This document shows positions 19,443-27,302 of a stretch of 64,000 nucleotides of DNA, one piece after another; the first letter of the stretch is position 1, and the number at the start of each line of letters is the position of its first letter. The DNA lies in NCBI GenBank assembly GCA_963819845.1, contig CAWFXQ010000002.1, forward strand, positions 62,001-126,000, written 5' to 3'. A program made the translations under genes and the position numbers. This DNA is from DATAGF01 sp963819845 (lineage in GTDB: Bacteria > Actinomycetota > Thermoleophilia > Miltoncostaeales > Miltoncostaeaceae). The notes beneath the pieces were generated by a model that was given only the letters and a program-made list of their open reading frames with translations, was not told the origin of the DNA and did not search any database.

Positions 19443-20318
19443 TCAGGCCTCCTGACGCAGGGCCCGCGCCGTCGCGCGGCGCAGCGCCCGTTGGGTGAGA
19501 ACGCCGGCGAGGTGGCGCTTGTAGTCGACCGGCCCGCGCCCGTCGGCGGTGGGGGAGCAATCCTCCGAGGCCATGGCGCCGGCCTGCGCGAACAGCTCCT
19601 CCGAGGGCGCCGCCCCGCGCAGGAGCTCCTCGGCCCGGGTGAGGTGGATCGTCGTGAGCCCGACGGCGCTGAGCGCGATGCCGGCGTCGGCGATCGCCCC
19701 GTTCCCGATCCAGACGGCGGCCGAGGCGGCGGCGATGGCCCAGTCGCCCGCGCGGCGCTCCACCTTCTCGTGCGCGCTGCCGCCGCCGGGGCGCAGCGGG
19801 AGTCGCACCTCGGTGAGCATCTCGCCCGCGCCGACGGCCGTCATGTAGGGGCCGACGTGGAAGCCCTCCATGCCGACGGCCCGCTCCCCACCCGCGCCGC
19901 GGATCACGACCTGCGCCCGCGCCGCCGAGCAGACCGCCGAGAGGTCCTCGGCCGCGTCCGCCTGGCACAGCGAGCCGCCGATGGTCCCGCGGTTGCGCAC
20001 CACCGGGTCGGCGATGACCTCCTCGGCGTCGCGGAAGACCGGGAAGTGCTCGGCCAGCAGGTCGGACTTCAGCAGGTTGACGTGCCGCGTCAGGGCGCCG
20101 ATCCGGATCTCGCCGCCCTCCTCGCGGATGTAGGAGAGCTCGGTGAGGTCGTTGATGTCGATCAGGTGCTGCGGGTTGGCCAGGCGCAGCTTCATCATCG
20201 GCAGCAGGCTGTGGCCTCCGGCGATGATGCGCGCCTCCGGGCCGAGCCGCTGGAGCGACGCGATCGCGCCCTCCACGCTGGTCGCCCGCTCGTACTCGAA
20301 CGGCGCCGGGGTCTGCAC
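19443..20318 (-). CDS. coxM: CoxM, CO dehydrogenase FAD subunit
   Basis: 291 residues, usual length. The FAD-binding motifs AGGHSLLPMMK (about 33-43) and TIGGSLCQAD (about 111-120) are intact, followed by the CO dehydrogenase flavoprotein C-terminal domain. FAD receives electrons from CoxS and passes them to the respiratory chain, probably quinone via CoxG. GTG start follows the stop of the preceding small membrane-protein gene by 1 nt. Confidence 0.96.
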   Translation of the reverse strand: MQTPAPFEYERATSVEGAIASLQRLGPEARIIAGGHSLLPMMKLRLANPQHLIDINDLTELSYIREEGGEIRIGALTRHVNLLKSDLLAEHFPVFRDAEEVIADPVVRNRGTIGGSLCQADAAEDLSAVCSAARAQVVIRGAGGERAVGMEGFHVGPYMTAVGAGEMLTEVRLPLRPGGGSAHEKVERRAGDWAIAAASAAVWIGNGAIADAGIALSAVGLTTIHLTRAEELLRGAAPSEELFAQAGAMASEDCSPTADGRGPVDYKRHLAGVLTQRALRRATARALRQEA

Positions 20319-20319
20319 G

Positions 20320-20937
20320 TCAGGCCTCCGTCCGGTCGCGGGAGGGGAGCCGCTTGCGCGGGGCGCCGATGTCGTCGCGCTGCTCGTACCGCTCGGGCGC
20401 GTCGGTGCCGATGACCGGCGACCGCGGCAGCCGTTCCGGGCTGGTGTGGCGCACGTCCGAATAGAGCACCTTGGCCGACAGGCTCGCGCCCGCGACGTTG
20501 CGCAGCACCGGGCCGGCCGGGTTGGCCATGGCGATCGGCGCCTCGCGGCCGAGCCGCGCCAGGGTGAGGGTGCCCTTCGTGTAGACCTCGCCGATGCGCG
20601 GCGGCGTGACGGCGGCGCTCTCGGGGAAGTCGCGCAGGCCTGCCGCGGCGGCCCCGGGGTAGAGGCCGTCCACCAGGCCGACGGCGTCCACGAGGCCGGC
20701 CTTCTTCACCAGCAGGCCCTCGAGCGCGCTCACGCCCGCGTCGAGGTTCGCGTTGATGTCGTTCACCACGGCGTTGACCGGCTCGGTCTTCTGCAGGATC
20801 TCGCCGACGTTGCCGATCACCTCGTCGAGCCCGGAGGTGATCTTGCGCAGCTCCAGGATCGTCCCGAGGAGGTAGACGACGAGCGCCACGACGATGAGCA
20901 GGACGGCGATGACGACCAGGACGGCGGCTGCGGTCAC
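20320..20937 (-). CDS. Membrane-anchored protein P5, directly upstream of coxM
   Basis: 205 residues: an N-terminal membrane segment (about 4-26), an amphipathic helical stretch (LELRKITSGLDEVIGNVGEI...) like that of the four preceding small genes, then a long soluble tail of mixed composition ending in a basic segment. GTG start with GGGAG 6 nt upstream. I recognise no family. Its place as the last of five membrane genes and the immediate neighbour of coxM suggests a role in CO dehydrogenase docking or electron transfer; this is inference. Confidence 0.75.
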   Translation of the reverse strand: MTAAAVLVVIAVLLIVVALVVYLLGTILELRKITSGLDEVIGNVGEILQKTEPVNAVVNDINANLDAGVSALEGLLVKKAGLVDAVGLVDGLYPGAAAAGLRDFPESAAVTPPRIGEVYTKGTLTLARLGREAPIAMANPAGPVLRNVAGASLSAKVLYSDVRHTSPERLPRSPVIGTDAPERYEQRDDIGAPRKRLPSRDRTEA

Positions 20938-20947
20938 GGCTTCTCCC

Positions 20948-21201
20948 TCACGTCGCGTCGTCGATGATCACGTCGAGGGAGCCGCCGTAGTCGGCGACCC
21001 CCGCGATCGTCTTGGCCACCTGGTCCTGGGTGGTGAGCAGGAGCGCGGTCGCGTCCAGGTCCGCCGAGGCCGCGGCCGTCGTGGCGGCGATGCCCTGCAC
21101 GGTCGGGGGATGCTGCGGGCCGCGCTCCAGACGCCGTGCAGCAGGTAGACCACGACCGGCAGCACGACGACGAGCAGCACGATGCCGATGGCCCAGATCA
21201 T
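20948..21201 (-). CDS. Small membrane protein P4, upstream of coxM (one-base frameshift)
   Basis: The ATG overlaps the stop of P3 by 4 nt. The first 31 residues are a membrane segment plus HGVWSAARSI. The literal frame then becomes Arg/Pro-rich. Adding one C to the C-run at about 21115-21119 restores TVQGIAATTAAASADLDATA ... VADYGGSLDVIIDDAT, an 84-residue protein with the same plan as P1-P3 and a TGA 10 nt before the P5 start. The indel is probably a sequence error. Confidence 0.72.
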
Positions 21202-21476
21202 CGCGGCCGCCTCTCCGCGACGATCGCCGCCTTGCGCCCGATCCCCGGAAGCGCAGAGAGGATCACGTCGAACTGCGCGTTGATGGCCGTCACCGCGGGC
21301 TCGAGGGGACGCAGGTGCTCGGCCTCGACGCCCTCGAGCGCCGACCCGAGCGTCGCGAGGTTGGCCGAGATACGGACGAGCCGCCGGCGCACCTCGATCA
21401 GCGCCAGGGCGAGCACGGCCACCACGATGACGGCCAGGATCACGCTCAGCAGGAGGAGCAGGTCGTAATCGCTCAT
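21198..21476 (-). CDS. Small membrane protein P3 of the cox leader array
   Basis: 92 residues: membrane segment at about 5-28, then RRRLVRISANLATLGSALEG and a second amphipathic helix, with a basic C-terminus. ATG overlaps the P2 stop (ATGA), and its own stop overlaps P4. No family recognised. Confidence 0.75.
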   Translation of the reverse strand: MSDYDLLLLLSVILAVIVVAVLALALIEVRRRLVRISANLATLGSALEGVEAEHLRPLEPAVTAINAQFDVILSALPGIGRKAAIVAERRPR

Positions 21477-21745
21477 GACTCGCCGAACCCGTCGGTGAGC
21501 GCGTTCATGTAGCCGTCCTGCACCACGGCCTCCTCGACGATCAGGCCCAGCACCGGCGCCGTCGCCTGGAGCTGCGGGATGTTCGCCGTGTTCCCCGCGA
21601 CCTTGCCCGCCACCTCCAGCAGCCCCTCGACCGAGCGGTCGATGCTTGTGACCGTCCTGATGAGGATCGCCAGCAGGGCGGTGACGATGAGGGCGGCGCC
21701 CAGCCCGATGCAGAGGGCGAGCACCCAGTACGCATTTCCGCTCAT
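21473..21745 (-). CDS. Small membrane protein P2 of the cox leader array
   Basis: 90 residues: membrane segment at about 5-29, then IDRSVEGLLEVAGKVAGNTA, IPQLQATAPVLGLIVEEA and an acidic end. ATG overlaps the P1 stop (ATGA) and GGTGGGGA lies just upstream. The helix pattern (hydrophobic every 3-4 residues after one membrane segment) repeats in P1 and P3-P5. Confidence 0.75.
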   Translation of the reverse strand: MSGNAYWVLALCIGLGAALIVTALLAILIRTVTSIDRSVEGLLEVAGKVAGNTANIPQLQATAPVLGLIVEEAVVQDGYMNALTDGFGES

Positions 21746-21993
21746 TTCCCCACCGCCGTTTTTCGCAGGGCCCGGGCGGAGTGGAGGATCCTCACCCCGG
21801 AGTCGTTGATGCGGCCGACGCCGGGCAGCTCCGCCGTCTGCTCGCGAAGGACCTCGACCGCCCCCTCGGCGGTCTTCGCCTGCGCCTCGATCCTCACCGC
21901 CAGCCGCACGATCGTGATCACGATCGCGGCCGCGATCAGGATCACGACGACGCCCAGGCTGATCCCCAACAGCCATTGGGCGGATTCCGACAT
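21742..21993 (-). CDS. Small membrane protein P1, first gene of the cox operon
   Basis: 83 residues: short polar N-terminus, membrane segment at about 8-30, then VRIEAQAKTAEGAVEVLREQ and a basic end. The ATG follows an AAGGGGG ribosome-binding site. It is the first gene of a run of at least thirteen minus-strand genes ending with the CoxL-like fragment, all overlapping or within about 20 nt of each other. No family recognised. Confidence 0.75.
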   Translation of the reverse strand: MSESAQWLLGISLGVVVILIAAAIVITIVRLAVRIEAQAKTAEGAVEVLREQTAELPGVGRINDSGVRILHSARALRKTAVGK

Positions 21994-22022
21994 GGGGGCC
22001 CCCTTCACGTACCGCGGTCGCA

Positions 22023-22077
22023 GGTCGTGACCGAGCCGCAAGCTGCGTAGTGCGTGCGACTCGTCACGATCCTCGTG
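22023..22077. promoter_or_regulatory. Inverted repeats in the leader of the cox operon
   Basis: The 149-nt gap before P1 contains CACGA-TCC-TCGTG (22065-22077) and GGTCGTGACC (22023-22032). Both share the core TCGTGA/TCACGA, so they could be two copies of an operator for a dimeric regulator. No promoter hexamers can be called with confidence and no regulator gene is adjacent. Confidence 0.3.
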
Positions 22078-22142
22078 AAAGCGCGCCGAAAAGTCCAGCC
22101 GGGCGGCCGCTCCGTCATCGCCGGCGGCGGGCGGGCGCGGCG

Positions 22143-22568
22143 TCACCCCGTCGGGCGGTAGAAGCGGGGCTGGAACGGCGCCCGGTCGCGGGCGGGGAGG
22201 TCGTGCTCGACGGTCACGCGCACGCGGCCGAGCGTGGCGAGGTCGGCCGCGAGGGCGACGAACTCCTCGGGCGACACGGCCGCCCCCCGCTCGCGGACGC
22301 GCTCGTAGAGCACGCTCTCGCGCAGGGGCTGATGGGCCTCGCGGAGGGCGGCGAGGACGAGCTCCCCGAGGGGATCCGCGTCGCCGGCGTCCCGGGCGGC
22401 GGCCAGCTCGGCGGCGAGCGCGCGGCCCTGGGCCGCGACGCGGGCGTAGCCGCCGGGATCGTCGCCCACGGCCGCCTCGAGCTCCGCCAGGAACGCCTCG
22501 ATCTGGCCCTCGAGCCGCGCGAGGAGGGCCTCCACCCGTGCCCGCCGCCGCTGCTCGTCCGCGTGCAT
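22143..22568 (-). CDS. Hypothetical helical protein
   Basis: 141 residues, Ala/Arg/Glu-rich. The first 70 residues are a predicted long coiled coil (RRRARVEALLARLEGQIEAF...); the second half (LYERVRERGAAVSPEEFVALAADLATLGRVRV) looks like a small winged-helix. The ATG is preceded by GGAGG. Stands alone between the cox operon and the divergent beta-propeller gene. Function unknown. Confidence 0.6.
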   Translation of the reverse strand: MHADEQRRRARVEALLARLEGQIEAFLAELEAAVGDDPGGYARVAAQGRALAAELAAARDAGDADPLGELVLAALREAHQPLRESVLYERVRERGAAVSPEEFVALAADLATLGRVRVTVEHDLPARDRAPFQPRFYRPTG

Positions 22569-22657
22569 CGCCCCTCCGTGCCCCGCCCCATCGCCGGTGC
22601 GGCGATCCTAAACCCACGCGGGGTGACGTCCCGGCCACGGTGGCGGATGATGATCGC

Positions 22658-24535
22658 GTGCGCCGAGGCCCTCTGTCGCTGATCGGGATCGCCGCGCTCG
22701 CCGCGGTCGCGGCGGCCCTGCCGGGCGGTGCCGCGGGCGCGCCCGACCGGCCCGCGGCGGCCGCCCAGAAGGCCGAGCGGCCCCTGGCGCGCTTCGCCTC
22801 CTGCCGCGGCTTCCTGGCCCACGTCCGCAGCCGGGCACGGGCCGTCACCCGCCCGCTGCCCGCGCCGGCGGTGGGCGCGCTCGCACCGGCGCCCGAGGCC
22901 GCGCGCGCCGGCGACGCTCCGCAGGCCGGCGTCGACTACTCGGGCACCAACGTCCAGGAGGCCGGCGTCGACGAGCCGGACCTGGTCAAGACCGACGGGC
23001 GGACGGTGTTCGCCGTGGCCGGCGGCCGGGTGGAGGTCGTCGACGTCACCGGGCCGGCGCCGCGGCGGGTGGCGGCGATCGCGCTGGACGGCCTCTCCCC
23101 CTCGGGCCTCCTGCTGCTGGGCGACCGGCTGCTGGTGCTGGGCGACGCGGGCGCGCCGGTCGCCATCGACGCGCCGGGGGTCGCGCGGGCGGCGACCGTG
23201 GTCGTCGGCCCGGTCGGCCCGGAGCGCGTCGTCCTGGCGCAGGTCGACGTCTCCGACCCGGCCCGGCCCCGGCCGCTCGGGCGCCTGCGCGTCGACGGCA
23301 GGCTGGTCGCCGCCCGGCTCACCGAGGGCACGGTGCGCGCCGTTGTGGCGACGACGCCGGGGCCGATCGCGCTCGGCCGCCCCCGGGCCCTGCGGGCCGG
23401 CGCCGGCGCATGGCTGCCCCGCCTGGTGATCCGCGGCCGCGCCGCGCCCAGGGTCGTGCGGCGGCCGGCGGTCGGGTGCAGGTCCGTGGCCCGCCCCCGC
23501 ACGTTCTCGGGCCTCGGCATGGTGACCGTGCTGACGGTCGAGGCCCGCGGCCCCCTGGCCCTCCTCGACTCGGACGCCATCCTCACCGACGGCGAGACGG
23601 TCTACGCGTCGCCGACGGCGATGTACGTCGCCACCGCCCGCTGGGCCGACCCGGCCCTCGCGACGGCCGAGACCCCGCCCCGCGGGGCCACCCTCGTCCA
23701 CATGCTCGACACCTCCGACCCGGCGCGCACGACCTACCGGGCGAGCGGCGCCGTGCCGGGGTACCTGCTGAACCAGTTCTCGCTCTCAGAGCACGAGGGG
23801 CACCTGCGCGCGGCCAGCACGGAGGAGCCGGACTGGTGGACAGCGCCGGACGGCCGGGCCCGCGAGAGCGAGAGCGCCGTCTCGGTGCTGGCCGAGCGCG
23901 GCGGCCGGCTCGTGACGGTCGGCCGCGCCGGCGGCCTCGGCCGCGGCGAGCGCATCTTCGCGGTCCGGTTCCTCGGCGACCGCGGCTACGTCGTGACCTT
24001 CCGCCAGACCGACCCGCTCTACGCCCTCGACCTCTCCGACCCCGCGCGGCCCGCGGTGCGCGGGGAGCTCAAGATCCCGGGCTTCTCGTCCTACCTGCAC
24101 CCGGTCGATGCCTCGACCCTGATCGGGGTCGGCCAGGCGGCGACCGAGGGGGGCCGCACGCTGGGCACCCAGGTCTCGCTGTTCGACGTCTCCGACCTCG
24201 CCGCCCCGCGCCGGATCGCCCAGCGCGAGCTCGACAGCGACTGGTCGGAGGCCGAGTCGGACCACCGCGCCGTGCTCTACTGGCCCGCCACCCGCCTGCT
24301 GGCGCTGCCCGTGCAGTCGTACGAGGCCGCGGGCGGCGGGTTCTCCGGCGCCGTCGGGCTGAACGTCGCCCGCGACACGGGCATCACGCCGATCGCCCGC
24401 GTCGGCCATCCCGGCGGGTCGCCGGTGCGCCGGGCGCTGGTGGTGCGCGACGCGCTCTACACGGTGTCCGAGGCCGGGCTCCTGGCCAGCGACCTGGGCA
24501 CGCTGGCGCCGCGCGGGTACGCGGCCTTCGGCTGA
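22658..24535 (+). CDS. Secreted beta-propeller domain protein
   Basis: 625 residues. The GTG start gives a Sec signal (MRRGPLSLIGIAALAAVAAA); an earlier in-frame start would bury it. YSGTNVQEAGVDEPDLVKTD near residue 92-111 is the signature of the secreted beta-propeller family (PF09826 type), followed by about six blade-like repeats with DVSDPARP/DLSDPARP motifs. Members are extracellular and of unknown function, often in archaea and actinobacteria. Confidence 0.82.
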   Translation: MRRGPLSLIGIAALAAVAAALPGGAAGAPDRPAAAAQKAERPLARFASCRGFLAHVRSRARAVTRPLPAPAVGALAPAPEAARAGDAPQAGVDYSGTNVQEAGVDEPDLVKTDGRTVFAVAGGRVEVVDVTGPAPRRVAAIALDGLSPSGLLLLGDRLLVLGDAGAPVAIDAPGVARAATVVVGPVGPERVVLAQVDVSDPARPRPLGRLRVDGRLVAARLTEGTVRAVVATTPGPIALGRPRALRAGAGAWLPRLVIRGRAAPRVVRRPAVGCRSVARPRTFSGLGMVTVLTVEARGPLALLDSDAILTDGETVYASPTAMYVATARWADPALATAETPPRGATLVHMLDTSDPARTTYRASGAVPGYLLNQFSLSEHEGHLRAASTEEPDWWTAPDGRARESESAVSVLAERGGRLVTVGRAGGLGRGERIFAVRFLGDRGYVVTFRQTDPLYALDLSDPARPAVRGELKIPGFSSYLHPVDASTLIGVGQAATEGGRTLGTQVSLFDVSDLAAPRRIAQRELDSDWSEAESDHRAVLYWPATRLLALPVQSYEAAGGGFSGAVGLNVARDTGITPIARVGHPGGSPVRRALVVRDALYTVSEAGLLASDLGTLAPRGYAAFG

Positions 24536-24600
24536 GCTACGGGCTGCCGCAGAGGACGTGGGCCGTGACCGTGAGCGTCGCACCGCCGGTCAGTTCACCT

Positions 24601-26154
24601 TCAGACCGATGTGCCGATGCCCTGGGCGAACCGGAAGACCCGGTCGGGGTCGTAGCGCCGCTTCACCTCGAGGAGGCGCGGATAGTTCTGCCCGTAGTAG
24701 GCGGCGCGCCACCGGCGCAGGTCGGGATCGATGTAGTTCTGGTACGCGAGCCCCGAGGCGTACGGCGACATCGCCGCGTGGAAGGCGCGGATCCACGCGA
24801 CGCTCGCCGCCTCCCCGGAGGGGTCGTCCCAGTAGACGACGTACTGCATGGAGAAGAGGTTGTCGCGATGGACGAAGGCGGTGGCGCCGGGCGCGGGCCG
24901 GTTGAGCGCGCCGCCGTAGGAGTCGAGCAGGATCTCGCCGAGCCCCAGCGCCGCGTCGGCCTGGCGGCGGTCGAGGAAGTCGCGGATCGTCGCCCCGGCG
25001 GCGGCCGGCATCGGCCGGTCCACGTACTGCGACTTGCCCCAGAAGTTGCGCCGCGGGACGTCGCCGCCCGGGTTCTCCTCCTGCCGCGCGCACTGGGCGG
25101 CCGCGTACGGGGTGCACTGGGCCCAGAACGAGATCGCCTCGGCGTAGCTCTTGGTGCCCATGGTCATGGAGACGGGCGCGACGACCGATGTCAGCGGGGC
25201 GATCGCCGCCGGGATCGCGCTCTGGGGCCCGAAGACCTGTCCGGAGACGCGCAGGCTCGGCGTCGTGGAGCCGGTCTGGATGGAGCAGATCGAGAAGAGG
25301 TCGTCCGGCGCCTCGGGGGCCCATGCCTGCCAGGCCTGGACGAGGTCGACGACCTGGCTCCAGTCGTAGGTGAGCACGAAGGTCGAGGCAGGATCGGTCG
25401 GGAACGTGCGCATCAGGAAGGCCGTCACGACGCCGAAGTTGCCGCCGCCGCCGCCCCGGCAGGCCCAGTAGAGGTCCTCGTCGCGCCGGCGGTCGACCGT
25501 GCGCGCGCGGCCGTCGGCCGTGACGATGCGGAGGGCCAGGACGTTGTCTGAGGTCGTGCCCCAGCGGCGGCCCACGAAGCCCACGCCGCCGCCGAGCGCG
25601 AGCCCCGCGATCCCGACGGTCGGGCACGTGCCCGCCGGAATCGTCTGCCCCACGGCCGCCAGCGCGGTGTAGACCTCGCTCAGCTCCGATCCCGCCCCGA
25701 TGGCCGCGCGCCGGTCCCGCGCCCGCGGCCGCGTGCCGCGGATGCCGGTGATGTCCAGGAGCACGCCGCCGGCCGGGTTCGAGTAGCCGCCGTAGGAGTG
25801 GCCGCCCGAGCGCGCGGCGATCCGGACGCCGGTGCGCGCCGACCACCGCACCGCCGCCTGCACGTCGCGCTCGTCGAGCGCGTAGACCACCGCCAGCGGG
25901 AGCGTCCCGTCGAAGCGGCTGTTGTAGAGCTGCGCCGCGACGGCCAGGCCCGCCGGATCGGAGGACGCGGTGACCACGGGGCCGCGCACCAGGGCCGCCA
26001 GGCGCCGCAGCTCGCGGGCCGTGCGGCCGGCGCGGCGGGCCGAGGCCCGCGTCCAGGCCGGCACGGAGGCCGCCCCGAGGGCCGCGGCCCCCGCCCCTGC
26101 CAGCAGGCGGCGGCGGGTGATGCCCGGGAACGCGCCATCGGTCACGCCGGGCAC
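24601..26154 (-). CDS. Tat-exported berberine-bridge-type FAD oxidoreductase
   Basis: 517 residues. Tat signal ITRRRLLAGAGAAAL, then a PCMH-type FAD domain. RSGGHSYGGYSN carries the His and GTCPTVGIAGLALGGG the Cys expected for bicovalent FAD attachment. The BBE tail (YQNYIDPDLRRWRAAYYG ... LLEVKRRYDPDRVF) ends the protein. Such enzymes oxidise sugars or secondary metabolites using O2. A second GTG 9 nt downstream is an alternative start. Substrate unknown. Confidence 0.9.
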   Translation of the reverse strand: MPGVTDGAFPGITRRRLLAGAGAAALGAASVPAWTRASARRAGRTARELRRLAALVRGPVVTASSDPAGLAVAAQLYNSRFDGTLPLAVVYALDERDVQAAVRWSARTGVRIAARSGGHSYGGYSNPAGGVLLDITGIRGTRPRARDRRAAIGAGSELSEVYTALAAVGQTIPAGTCPTVGIAGLALGGGVGFVGRRWGTTSDNVLALRIVTADGRARTVDRRRDEDLYWACRGGGGGNFGVVTAFLMRTFPTDPASTFVLTYDWSQVVDLVQAWQAWAPEAPDDLFSICSIQTGSTTPSLRVSGQVFGPQSAIPAAIAPLTSVVAPVSMTMGTKSYAEAISFWAQCTPYAAAQCARQEENPGGDVPRRNFWGKSQYVDRPMPAAAGATIRDFLDRRQADAALGLGEILLDSYGGALNRPAPGATAFVHRDNLFSMQYVVYWDDPSGEAASVAWIRAFHAAMSPYASGLAYQNYIDPDLRRWRAAYYGQNYPRLLEVKRRYDPDRVFRFAQGIGTSV

Positions 26155-26194
26155 TCTGCCAGCCGGCGGAGCGCCGCCCGGTCTCGCGAGGGTC

Positions 26195-26563
26195 CTACCG
26201 GCGGGCGCTCGGGTGCAGGCCCGGGCGGTACCCGTGCGCCAGGGCCGCCACCGACGTCGGCGGGGTCAGCACCGTCGCGTGACCGCGTGACGGCCGCGGC
26301 GACGGCGCCCCCCAGCCCTCGAACGAGAACTCGAGCAGGCGGTCGCCGGCGACCAGCCGGCAGCCGCCTCCGGCGCCGACGACGACGGCGCCGTCCGGCA
26401 GCGCGGCGAACGGGGCGGACCACAGGATGCGATCGGCGGCCCGGCCGATCCCGCGCCCGCGGCGCAGCCGCTCGGCGCCCAGGCGCTCGTTCAGCCGGCG
26501 GGCGCTCGGCGTCCACGGGTTGCGCCGGGGCGGCGCCTGAGGGGCGCGGCCGGACGTGCGCAT
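26195..26563 (-). CDS. Hypothetical protein
   Basis: 122 residues. Basic N-terminal part (RRNPWTPSARRLNERLGAER) followed by a hydrophobic, Gly-rich core (LPDGAVVVGAGGGCRLVAGD) and a Pro-rich tail. No family recognised. ATG with GGGAG 5 nt upstream is preferred to an earlier GTG. Confidence 0.55.
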   Translation of the reverse strand: MRTSGRAPQAPPRRNPWTPSARRLNERLGAERLRRGRGIGRAADRILWSAPFAALPDGAVVVGAGGGCRLVAGDRLLEFSFEGWGAPSPRPSRGHATVLTPPTSVAALAHGYRPGLHPSARR

Positions 26564-26619
26564 GGGCTCTCCCACGCCGTGGGCCGGCGGCGCGACCGGT
26601 GACGGCCGCGCCACCACAA

Positions 26620-27135
26620 CTAGGACCCCTGCCCCGACATCAGGTCGCCGATCTGCTCCTCGGTCTCGGCGCGGTCGAGGTCGCGCAGCTCCTTGGCCTC
26701 GCGGCGCTCGGCCTTGCGCATGAGCTCGTCGATGCGCTCCTCGAGGCGCCAGTCGCCGATCACCACCAGCCCGGCCTCGCCCGCCTCCAGGAGGTCGCCC
26801 AGGTCCTTCATGTCCGAGCGGGACATGCCCTTGGAGAGGTGGCCGCCGAAGGCGCCGACCGCCGCGCCGACCGCGGCGGTGCCGATCAGCGCCGGCGGGA
26901 AGATCAGCCCCACCAGCGCCCCGATCCCGGCCCCGCCCCAGGCCCCCTTGCGGGTGGCGGTCTCGTCCTTGTTGACGTGGACCTTGCCCGCCTCGTCCTT
27001 GGTGATGACGGCCGCGTCGAAGCCGCCGACCACCTTCTCGGCGTGGAGCGCCTTGACCACCTCGTAGTCGGCTCGCGCGTCATCGACGCTCGCGTATGCC
27101 CCGACGATCAGGAACGTGCTGTCCTCGTTGGCCAT
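26620..27135 (-). CDS. DUF1269-type membrane-associated protein
   Basis: 171 residues. A ferredoxin-like N-terminal part (FLIVGAYASVDDARADYEVV), a central Gly/Ala-rich membrane hairpin (about 70-105) and a charged C-terminal helix match the DUF1269 family. The ATG has AAGGGGG upstream. Often found near stress genes; function unknown. Confidence 0.75.
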   Translation of the reverse strand: MANEDSTFLIVGAYASVDDARADYEVVKALHAEKVVGGFDAAVITKDEAGKVHVNKDETATRKGAWGGAGIGALVGLIFPPALIGTAAVGAAVGAFGGHLSKGMSRSDMKDLGDLLEAGEAGLVVIGDWRLEERIDELMRKAERREAKELRDLDRAETEEQIGDLMSGQGS

Positions 27136-27302
27136 CGCGGCCCCCTTTTTTGTGGTGGTGGCACCGACCGCCGCCGGCATCCCGGAGCCGCCGGCGACAG
27201 GCATCGTCCACGACGGGTGTCGCGATCGCAATGGCGCCGAAGGGGGGTGGCGCCCGGGACGACCCGGACCGCACGATCGTGCCCCGAGCCCCGGAGGCCC
27301 CC

